Below, piece after piece: positions 1 to 5,687 of a DNA stretch of 13,906 nucleotides. The notes beneath the pieces are model-generated. The model was not told where the DNA came from. It did no database searches and saw nothing but the letters and a program-made list of their open reading frames with translations. How positions within the stretch are numbered: the first letter of the stretch is position 1; each line of letters opens with the position of its first letter. Location of the stretch: assembly GCA_015163815.1 (NCBI GenBank), contig JAAOIJ010000076.1, forward strand, positions 1 to 13,906. Direction: 5' to 3'. The stretch is from Endozoicomonadaceae bacterium. GTDB taxonomy: Bacteria; Pseudomonadota; Gammaproteobacteria; Pseudomonadales; Endozoicomonadaceae. Position numbers and translations under genes: made by a program.

Positions 1-1
1 A

Positions 2-106
2 ATTGACTTTGAAATCACTGGAGGCGAAGTTCATGATTCAAAAATGGCTTATAGCCTGATGCTAAAAATAAAAGAAGCTGACTATTTTATAGCAGATAAA
101 GGATGA
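2..106 (+). pseudogene. IS5-family transposase fragment, cut at the left edge and truncated on the right
   Basis: Reading from base 2, 34 codons are open and include the motifs DFEITGGEVHDSK and YFIADKG, then a TGA. This resembles the region of IS5-family DDE transposases that leads to the conserved ADKGYDS block, the family's second catalytic aspartate lying in that stretch. In an intact enzyme GYDS would follow directly; here the frame is cut right after DKG by the left terminal repeat of another element beginning at 105, and the stop codon overlaps that repeat. The 5' part lies outside the window. The piece cannot be a working transposase. The family call rests on remembered motif similarity only. 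Confidence 0.7.
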
Positions 107-243
107 GACCTTTGCAATAAGATAACAAAGACTCCTGATATGATCTTTTTTATTAAAATAGTTTGAAAAATGAAGTAATTTATGTGTTGTTTGAATAAAA
201 AAATACATAAATTATCCATTGAACTGCTTATTACAAAGGTCTC
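105..243. mobile_element. 139-bp MITE-like element with 17-bp terminal inverted repeats
   Basis: The left end (105-121, GAGACCTTTGCAATAAG) and the right end (227-243, CTTATTACAAAGGTCTC) are inverted copies with one mismatch in 17. Ends beginning GAGACC followed by TTTGCA are typical of IS5-family elements, so this is probably a non-autonomous derivative moved in trans by an IS5 transposase. It codes for nothing. Inside it, TAATTTATGT (176-185) and ACATAAATTA (205-214) form a perfect 10-bp inverted repeat with a 19-nt loop. It sits inside a transposase reading frame. I see no clear target-site duplication: GGAT lies on the left and AAGT on the right. Confidence 0.7.
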
Positions 244-305
244 AAGTCATACTATCTAAGTAAGAAATACTCGTAAATGATACGCAAATCCGAATAAAAT
301 AGCAT

Positions 306-360
306 TCACTCATCTCCCTTCTACCTTTCAGTTGAAAAGGAAAAAGGGAGTATTGAGTGA
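306..360. repeat. Long imperfect hairpin, 55 bp
   Basis: Three nested arms pair: TCACTCA (306-312) with TGAGTGA (354-360), CTCCCTT (314-320) with AAGGGAG (344-350), and an inner CCTTT with AAAGG. Small internal loops separate the arms. Neither strand has a T-run after the stem, so it is not a classical intrinsic terminator, although it lies about 80 bp beyond the stop codon of the minus-strand channel gene. It may be an end of a mobile element or a REP-like sequence. Apart from this hairpin and the MITE, the stretch from 244 to 438 holds no gene that I can support. Confidence 0.5.
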
Positions 361-438
361 TGGTGCACAGTCTATATTTTTATTGACCTAAAGATAAGGT
401 ATGTTATGAATAATCGATGTGGCTATATCCAGATTCAA

Positions 439-1545
439 TTATGTTTTTTGGGTTATAATAGAGTCAGCTTTACTGATTTCTAATGTTTGTGTAGGAAAAG
501 CAAAATCAGCATCATGTTTTTGAATAATATGGCCAATTTTTATTAATAATACTTCTTGTGCTTTTAAAAAATCTGCATATGCAATGGATTGGCTGAAACA
601 GCTAATATAAATATTAATAGAGTACGCTCCAAATTCAGTCATATTAATATAAGTTGGACGTTGAGTATTTAAAGCCTCATTATTATAAATAAAATCTCTA
701 ATATCTTGTAATATATTCGATATTTTATTAAAATCTTTATATCTTACTCCAATTGTATGTTTCATTCGACGATTGTACATGCGAGAAGGCGTAATAACAG
801 GCGTACTAGAAAATAAAGCATTTGGAATATAAATAGGTTGTAAATCATAATTTCGAATGCAAGTTTGTCGAAATCCAATGTGTTCAACTGTTCCTGCAAT
901 ATTTTTATTGGGCAGATTGACACGTTCACCGACTTGAAAAGGTTTGTCTAAATATAACATCATGCCGCTAAATAGATTCATTAAAGTATCTTTTGCAGCA
1001 AAGCCAACCATCAAGCCTCCTAATCCTCCAAAAGCTAATAAGCCAGATATGCTGATGCTTAATATTTGCAATATAGATAATAATGTCGCTGTGACAATAA
1101 AAACAAGTGCTAATTTATAAATGGCTTCTCCAGCAGATTGCGATAAAATAGATTTTTTGAATTGATTTCTTTTTAAATAATTGAAAGATAAATGAAAGAA
1201 TTTAATGAAAAAGCTACTAATGAGGATAACAATGAGTAATTTTTGAAATAAATCAATATAAACTTTTTGAGATGTGTCCAACCAGTTAGAAAATAAACGA
1301 ATTGCAGTGCTAGCCGACATCAACCAAATTAACAACGAAATGGGTAAATGTGCTGATTGAATTAAAGCATTCCGATAAGGGTGTGTATGTTGTAAGCGAC
1401 GACTTACTCGTGCTAAAATGCAATAAATGATAATGTTGAGTAAAATGACAACAATAAATAATAGTATGATTTGCAATATAGACACATAGGCCGGCTGGCT
1501 TAAAATGGATTTCCAGATATCTTGAATCATGTGTATTAAATTCAT
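439..1545 (-). CDS. ynaI: MscS-family small-conductance mechanosensitive channel, YnaI-like
   Basis: This is an inner-membrane channel that opens under membrane tension and releases solutes on osmotic downshift. The 368-residue product has hydrophobic segments at about 22-44, 66-86, 103-120 and 144-164, followed by the glycine/alanine-rich pore helix (166-197, with GLGGLMVGFAAKD) and the cytoplasmic beta domain starting at LDKPFQVGERV (199-209). The signatures PNALFSS (241-247), RMYNRR and the C-terminal HDADFAFPTQTLE (344-356) match E. coli YnaI better than the shorter MscS. An in-frame TTG at 1593 would add 16 residues, but the ATG at 1545 has AAGAG about 8 bases upstream and gives a normal N-terminus, so I chose it. 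It is not tightly linked to a neighbour. No defect is visible. Confidence 0.88.
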   Translation of the reverse strand: MNLIHMIQDIWKSILSQPAYVSILQIILLFIVVILLNIIIYCILARVSRRLQHTHPYRNALIQSAHLPISLLIWLMSASTAIRLFSNWLDTSQKVYIDLFQKLLIVILISSFFIKFFHLSFNYLKRNQFKKSILSQSAGEAIYKLALVFIVTATLLSILQILSISISGLLAFGGLGGLMVGFAAKDTLMNLFSGMMLYLDKPFQVGERVNLPNKNIAGTVEHIGFRQTCIRNYDLQPIYIPNALFSSTPVITPSRMYNRRMKHTIGVRYKDFNKISNILQDIRDFIYNNEALNTQRPTYINMTEFGAYSINIYISCFSQSIAYADFLKAQEVLLIKIGHIIQKHDADFAFPTQTLEISKADSIITQKT

Positions 1546-1726
1546 ATTATGATCTCTTGTAATCATGCATGATGTTTTTTTAATGATAGACAATACTTTA
1601 TATCATTTTATACGATTTTAATATTGTTTGTATGGTTATCTTCTTGATATTTTTAAATAGATATCTTGTGAATTGAAAAGGATGAACGATGACGATATAC
1701 AATAAAAATAGAGTGTGTTAGCGTCT

Positions 1727-2650
1727 TTATTTTTTTTCATTACTGACCCCGTAAGGGACGTGTGCTGATAAAATATCTTGCTGATTAGCAGACTGGCAAT
1801 GTCGCACTTGATCATCAAAAAAAATATCAGCATGAAATGATTTTAAAAATTCTCCTTTTTCTAGATCACCTAGAAATAGCGCTTCATCTAATCGAATATC
1901 CCATGATCGTAATGTGCGAATAACGCGTTCATGAGCAGGTGCAGATCTTGCAGTGACTAATGCTGTTCGAATAGGACAGTGGTCTGCAGCAGCTTGTTGT
2001 ATTTTTTGTAAGATACTTAAAAAAGGTTGAAAAGGTCCAACGGGTAAAGGTTTGTTTGCAGATTGTTCTTCATTTTTAAAAAAAGCATCAAGCCCTTTTT
2101 GTTGAAAAATTCTTTCTGATTCATCTGAAAATAATACAGCATCACCATCAAAAGCGATGCGTAGTTCTGAGTGTTCAGATTTCTGTTGATTATCTTGAGA
2201 AAATAATTTAGCAGCTGCACAATTTGCAGCTAATGCTTCTCGGACATCTTTTTCATCAGCAGATAAAAATAAATGACAATTAAACGGTTTAATATATTTT
2301 AAAGGGTTACTGCCTCCGCAAAATGCTGCACGAATAATATTTAGTCCATATTGTTTGATAGAATTAAAAATGCGTAATCCTGTATCAGCGCTATTGCGTG
2401 ATAATAGAATCACTTCTACTTGATGTGTTGTAAGATATTGATTGAGATTTAATAAGCGTTTAACTAGACTTATGCCTTGGCCTGGTAGTAACAAACGATC
2501 TTCATTTTCAATTTGATAACAACGATACGCTTCTAATCCTTGCTTCATATAAATTTCATGGCTTGTTTCTAAATCAAATAAAGCGCGAGAAGAAATGCCG
2601 ATGATTAATTTATGCGGAGGGCGATTGCATTCGATAGTTGTGTTTGACAT
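1727..2650 (-). CDS. Cytosolic 5'-nucleotidase, cN-I type (HAD-like)
   Basis: The product probably removes the phosphate from nucleoside 5'-monophosphates in the cytoplasm and so takes part in purine or pyrimidine salvage. The 307-residue protein resembles the bacterial members of the 5-nucleotidase family (Pfam PF06189), which also holds animal cN-I. The motif AFDGDAVLFSDE carries the DxD nucleophile pair of the HAD fold (Asp168 and Asp170); LVTARSAP (231-238) and LEKGEFL with a following FFDDQ (Asp279, Asp280) fit motifs II to IV. A TTG at 2701 would add 17 residues; the ATG at 2650, preceded by AAAGG at a usable distance, is preferred. Substrate preference cannot be read from the sequence. 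It faces the same way as its neighbours but is separated by long gaps. Confidence 0.8.
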   Translation of the reverse strand: MSNTTIECNRPPHKLIIGISSRALFDLETSHEIYMKQGLEAYRCYQIENEDRLLLPGQGISLVKRLLNLNQYLTTHQVEVILLSRNSADTGLRIFNSIKQYGLNIIRAAFCGGSNPLKYIKPFNCHLFLSADEKDVREALAANCAAAKLFSQDNQQKSEHSELRIAFDGDAVLFSDESERIFQQKGLDAFFKNEEQSANKPLPVGPFQPFLSILQKIQQAAADHCPIRTALVTARSAPAHERVIRTLRSWDIRLDEALFLGDLEKGEFLKSFHADIFFDDQVRHCQSANQQDILSAHVPYGVSNEKK

Positions 2651-2773
2651 GCGTATAAAGCCTTTTGATGAAATGTCATTAAAATAATTAAAAATAGGCA
2701 ATACATTTCTTTATATTTTAACGTATAAATCAATACTTAAAAACAATATTTTGATATTGATTGATTGGTTATT

Positions 2774-2811
2774 GGGAGGCCATTGAATATCTTGTACAAA
2801 ATAGAGACGCT
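2774..2811 (-). repeat. Diverged direct repeat, copy A
   Basis: On the plus strand this copy reads GGGAGGC, then an ATTGAATATCTT-like stretch, then TACAAAATA and GAGACGCT. The same blocks in the same order occur at 3097-3146 with small insertions. No gene ends beside this copy, unlike copy B. Confidence 0.45.
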
Positions 2812-3058
2812 ATTGTGCATTATTTTTATGTTAAAAAAAAGAAGCCAATGATCTGTCTTATCACAATTGATGGTAAGTGAGTGAGCTGAGAAGTCATGCT
2901 TTGCTGCTATTCATACAGAAGACTTATTTTATTTTTTCTATTATATATATCATGATAGATCAATGTGATACGGATTTCTATCTATTGAATAGTATCGATC
3001 GCTATCTTGATGAGGGTGCGCTGTTTTATGATGATGAGGTGTCTTATTATTGAAGTTC

Positions 3059-3064
3059 ATTATA
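3059..3064 (-). promoter_or_regulatory. Extended -10 promoter element (minus strand)
   Basis: Read on the minus strand the sequence is TTTTTTGCTATAATG, a perfect TATAAT with the TGn extension. The nearly identical string TTTTTGCTATAATG forms the -10 region of the strong promoter at 10722-10750. No good -35 box lies 17 bases upstream. It points towards the 5'-nucleotidase gene about 400 bases away. Confidence 0.35.
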
Positions 3065-3096
3065 GCAAAAAAGCATGTTTTTACTGAAAGGATGAT

Positions 3097-3146
3097 GGGA
3101 GGCAATGAAGATTATCTTTAATTGCCTACAAAATATTGGAGACGCT
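3097..3146 (-). repeat. Diverged direct repeat, copy B, with internal hairpin
   Basis: GGGAGGC (3097-3103), TACAAAATA (3127-3135) and GAGACGCT (3139-3146) match copy A at 2774-2811. Within this copy AGGCAAT (3100-3106) pairs with ATTGCCT (3121-3127), which makes a hairpin with a further short AAG/CTT stem inside. It begins 6 bases beyond the stop codon of the small secreted-protein gene. As a minus-strand terminator it lacks a U-tract. Confidence 0.45.
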
Positions 3147-3152
3147 GTCTGC

Positions 3153-3452
3153 TTAAAAATAGATTGGAATAGCAATGGCCATTCCTTTCATCGTATGACT
3201 AAAATGATGCTGTATGTGAGATACCTTAGAGGGTTTAAGTGTTAAAAAAATAGATTGTCTTTTCATACTCGGTATCAAGAAGTTATGTTGTGTATAAGGG
3301 TTTTTCATTTTTATTTCAATTTCTTCAAAAGACATGATTGAATGAATAGGTTGTCTGAGGCTTGATGTTGAATATGCTTTCAAACTGGCATGCATTAACG
3401 TGTTAGAGATAAAGGTCGAGAGTATTATGAAAATATATTTTAAAATGCGCAT
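3153..3452 (-). CDS. Small putatively secreted protein of unknown function
   Basis: I do not recognise this 99-residue product. The N-terminus (MRILKYIFIILSTFISNTL) is a standard Sec signal peptide with a short basic start and a hydrophobic core; cleavage after Ala22 (LMHA then SLKA) is plausible, leaving about 77 residues exported. The mature part is basic and histidine-bearing, with a short acidic EEIEIKMKNPY stretch near residues 43-53 and no cysteine. An AGGTGA Shine-Dalgarno sequence lies just upstream of the ATG and supports translation. It stands alone between long non-coding stretches. It could be an orphan periplasmic protein or an exported factor; it has no lipobox. Confidence 0.55.
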   Translation of the reverse strand: MRILKYIFIILSTFISNTLMHASLKAYSTSSLRQPIHSIMSFEEIEIKMKNPYTQHNFLIPSMKRQSIFLTLKPSKVSHIQHHFSHTMKGMAIAIPIYF

Positions 3453-3544
3453 AATTCACCTATGATTAACATTATTTTATTTATTGTTCTTTCATCATAT
3501 CGACGCATTTTACCTATAATGAATGGTTGTTTTTTTTATTATTT

Positions 3545-3568
3545 TTTGTCAACCTATCTTTTGACAAA
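3545..3568. repeat. Inverted repeat between yaaA and the small secreted-protein gene
   Basis: TTTGTCAA (3545-3552) and TTGACAAA (3561-3568) form a perfect 8-bp stem with an 8-base loop. Both arms contain TTGACA/TGTCAA. No matching -10 box is at the right distance in either direction, so I read it as a possible operator or structural hairpin and not as a promoter. Confidence 0.35.
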
Positions 3569-3588
3569 GAGAGGTTTGTTTTTTATGA

Positions 3589-3612
3589 AATAATAGGCAT
3601 GGAGCTATTATT
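3589..3612 (-). terminator. Possible intrinsic terminator overlapping the end of yaaA
   Basis: AATAATAG (3589-3596) and CTATTATT (3605-3612) form a perfect 8-bp stem with loop GCATGGAG. On the minus strand the stem includes the yaaA stop codon and is followed by a short U-rich CUAUUAUUUC. The stem is AT-rich and therefore weak. Confidence 0.35.
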
Positions 3613-4378
3613 CTGGCACTTTGTCTCGGGTAAAAACAGGTTTATTAGGACTGCTTTGCTTGGCGTTATAGTTATAACCGTGTTGATTAAAGTCATATAA
3701 CCCTTCAATGCTATTAATATCATGGTCTACTATAAAGCGAGCCATCAGTCCTCGAGCTTTTTTAGCATAAAAACTAATGATTTTATATGTTCCATTTTTA
3801 AAATCTTTAAAGATAGGGTGAATGATCTTATTGTGTAATTGATGGATGTTAACGACTTTGAAATATTCTTGAGAGCACAGGTTAATAATCAATTGATTGT
3901 TAGCAGTCATTTGTATTTTATTGGTAATATCTTGTCTCCAAAAATGATATAAATTATCATAATCTAATATTTTTAATGGAGTCCCCATTTCTAATCGATA
4001 GGGTTGTATGAGATCTAAAGGGCGTAATACGCCATATAATCCAGATAAAATGCGTATTTTTTTCTGAGCTAGGTGTAATTGTTGTGAGTTTAACGTGTCG
4101 GCATCAAAACCAATATAAACATCGCCTTTAAATGAAAAAATGGCTTGTTTTGCATTATCCAGTGTAAAAGGTTGCGACCAATATTGATATCGCTTCATAT
4201 TTAATTCAATTAATGTATCACTGATTTGCATGAGCTGTTTGAGCGATTGAAAGGACAGTGTCTTCAATGTCTTGATAATCTGACTCGATTGATTTAAAAA
4301 ATCAGGTAATGTGGCTTGATCTGTTTTTAGTGATTGCCTGTTGTCTAATTTTTTTGCTGGGGACAGTAAAATAAGCAT
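3608..4378 (-). CDS. yaaA: Peroxide stress protein YaaA (UPF0246/DUF328)
   Basis: In E. coli YaaA is induced by hydrogen peroxide and protects DNA and proteins by limiting free intracellular iron. The 256-residue product matches family length and carries its hallmark stretches: MLILLSPAKKLD at the N-terminus, FSFKGDVYIGFDADTL, the nearly invariant ILSGLYGVLRPLDLIQPYRL, EMGTPL, and the C-terminal ISFYAKKARGLMARFI. It starts at the first ATG, which gives the canonical N-terminus, although the nearest AGGA lies rather far upstream. It follows pfkA by 60 bases in the same direction, so the two may share a transcript. No OxyR site could be identified by eye. Nothing in the protein looks damaged. 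Confidence 0.93.
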   Translation of the reverse strand: MLILLSPAKKLDNRQSLKTDQATLPDFLNQSSQIIKTLKTLSFQSLKQLMQISDTLIELNMKRYQYWSQPFTLDNAKQAIFSFKGDVYIGFDADTLNSQQLHLAQKKIRILSGLYGVLRPLDLIQPYRLEMGTPLKILDYDNLYHFWRQDITNKIQMTANNQLIINLCSQEYFKVVNIHQLHNKIIHPIFKDFKNGTYKIISFYAKKARGLMARFIVDHDINSIEGLYDFNQHGYNYNAKQSSPNKPVFTRDKVPE

Positions 4379-4438
4379 ATTAAATCAAACAGTTCCTAGT
4401 TAATATTCAGTTATTGTAATATAATAGCTGGTGACTTG

Positions 4439-5422
4439 TTAGGTTGAAACGATGTCAGCAACATGTAATAATTCTGCATTGATAGGATTAGAGTGCGTAA
4501 TGACCTCACTCAATGGGACACAAACCAGTTGATTATTTTTGATGCCAACAAATATATTGCTTTTTCCGTTTAGTAAAGCTTCGATAGCTGAAACACCTAA
4601 TTGACTGGCTAATACTCGGTCTTGGCAAGAAGGCCTACCTCCTCTTTGTATATGCCCTAAAATCGTGACTTTAATTTCATATGCAGATAATTTTTGATTC
4701 ACTTGTTTGGCTAATTGAAACGATCGACCGCTTTCTTTGCCTTCAGCAACTAAAATAATGCTCGATGTTTTTCCAGCTCGATCACTTCGTTTCAGTGATG
4801 CTAGTAAATGATGAATATCACGATCACTATCTGGAATGAGAATATTTTCAGCACCAGCTCCAATTCCTGCGCGTAATGCAATAAAGCCTGCATTACGGCC
4901 CATTACTTCAATAAAAAATAATCGATTATGTGATGTTGCTGTATCCCTAATTTTATCAACGGCTTCGATCACTGTGTTGAGTGCTGTGTCGTAGCCGATG
5001 GTGCAATCTGTGCCATAAATATCGTTATCAATGGTGCCAGGAATGCCGATGACAGGCAAGTCAAATTCTTTTGAAAAAAATTGTGCGCCTGTGAAGGTGC
5101 CATCTCCGCCAATCACAATGAGTGCATCTATTTTATTGTGAATGCATTGTTCATAGGCTTTTTGACGACCTAATTTTGTGCAAAATTCAGATGATCGTGC
5201 TGATTTTAAAAAAGTACCTCCTTGATTAATAATATTGGCCACAGATCGTGCATTTAATTCTTGAAATTGTCCGTTAATTAAACCTTTATACCCTTCATAT
5301 ACACCAAAAGGTACGATATGGTAATAAACAGCGGCTCTCACTACGGCTCGAATAGCTGCATTCATGCCAGGGGAGTCTCCACCTGAAGTTAAGACAGCTA
5401 TTCTTTTGATTTTTTTAGTCAT
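4439..5422 (-). CDS. pfkA: ATP-dependent 6-phosphofructokinase, Bacteroidetes-like sequence
   Basis: The enzyme phosphorylates fructose 6-phosphate to fructose 1,6-bisphosphate, the committing step of glycolysis. The 327-residue protein has GGDSPGMN (14-21), GGDGT (105-109), PGTIDND (128-134, catalytic Asp132), MGR (174-176) and LGHIQRGG (255-262). Glycine after the Asp in GGDG marks an ATP enzyme; PPi-dependent forms carry Asp there. Aligned by eye with E. coli and Geobacillus enzymes, the effector-site arginines 21 and 25 are kept (Arg25, Arg29 here), but positions 54 and 211 appear as Ala, and substrate-contact Arg243 appears as Lys251. Segments such as RLFFIEVMGRNAGFIAL and VTILGHIQRGG resemble Bacteroidetes PfkA. 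No strong Shine-Dalgarno sequence precedes the ATG. yaaA follows by 60 bases. Confidence 0.95.
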   Translation of the reverse strand: MTKKIKRIAVLTSGGDSPGMNAAIRAVVRAAVYYHIVPFGVYEGYKGLINGQFQELNARSVANIINQGGTFLKSARSSEFCTKLGRQKAYEQCIHNKIDALIVIGGDGTFTGAQFFSKEFDLPVIGIPGTIDNDIYGTDCTIGYDTALNTVIEAVDKIRDTATSHNRLFFIEVMGRNAGFIALRAGIGAGAENILIPDSDRDIHHLLASLKRSDRAGKTSSIILVAEGKESGRSFQLAKQVNQKLSAYEIKVTILGHIQRGGRPSCQDRVLASQLGVSAIEALLNGKSNIFVGIKNNQLVCVPLSEVITHSNPINAELLHVADIVST

Positions 5423-5536
5423 CGTTGTATTCTATTAAGTGTATTGAAATGATAACGGCTTATCTATGCGTCAAATCATCAGGGTTGTGTTGACGTTAAG
5501 ATGCTTTTAATATTCAACATCATTAAAAAGTATTAC

Positions 5537-5576
5537 TTTAGTTTATTTTAAAGGCCTTTCAGTATTCTAAACTAAA
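5537..5576. repeat. Nested inverted repeat between pykA and pfkA
   Basis: TTTAGTTTA (5537-5545) and TAAACTAAA (5568-5576) form a perfect 9-bp outer stem. Between them lies the perfect 10-bp palindrome AAAGGCCTTT (5550-5559). On the minus strand the stem is followed after a few bases by CTTTTT, so it might end the pykA transcript, whose stop codon is about 110 bases upstream. It could equally be an operator ahead of pfkA. The rest of the 265-base gap (5423-5687) shows no gene. Confidence 0.4.
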
Positions 5577-5634
5577 TCATTTTGAAATAAAATCAATTTT
5601 ATATATCACTGACGCTATGCGCATGATTTGAAAG

Positions 5635-5649
5635 TTGATATCAATTGAT
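5635..5649. promoter_or_regulatory. Overlapping palindromes, possible operator
   Basis: TTGATATCAA (5635-5644) and ATCAATTGAT (5640-5649) are two perfect 10-bp palindromes that overlap by five bases. They lie 40 bases beyond the pykA stop codon and some 210 bases before the pfkA start. In AT-rich DNA such palindromes can occur by chance. Confidence 0.2.
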
Positions 5650-5687
5650 GAAATTATATTTTCTGTCTATTTTATGAAAAAATCAGA

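Larger units (their letters stand above)
2651..3152. other. 502-bp intergenic stretch without a supportable gene
   Basis: No frame here looks like a normal gene. It contains two diverged copies of a short direct repeat (listed separately), a 36-codon minus-strand frame at 2950-3060 rich in histidine (starts MNFNNKTPHHH), and a good minus-strand extended -10 box at 3059-3064 that overlaps the ATG of that frame. The frame has no Shine-Dalgarno sequence, and the -10 box would place the transcript start inside it, so it is more likely non-coding. The -10 box could start a long leader for the 5'-nucleotidase gene or a small RNA. Confidence 0.5.

Noticed and set aside
1562..1573. Palindrome ATCATGCATGAT upstream of ynaI
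   Set aside because: Single 12-bp palindromes occur by chance at this composition and nothing around it suggests an operator.
1636..1833. 65-codon minus-strand frame across the end of the nucleotidase gene
   Set aside because: It overlaps a well-supported gene in another phase, has no ribosome binding site and no recognisable motif.
2895..2906. CATGCTTTGCTG shared with 13457-13468
   Set aside because: Several exact 12-base matches are expected by chance in a window of this size, and the similarity does not extend.
3561..3589. Plus-strand promoter with TTGACA at 3561 and TATGAA at 3584
   Set aside because: The -10 box is poor, the only gene it would read into is antisense to yaaA, and TTGACA here is part of an inverted repeat.
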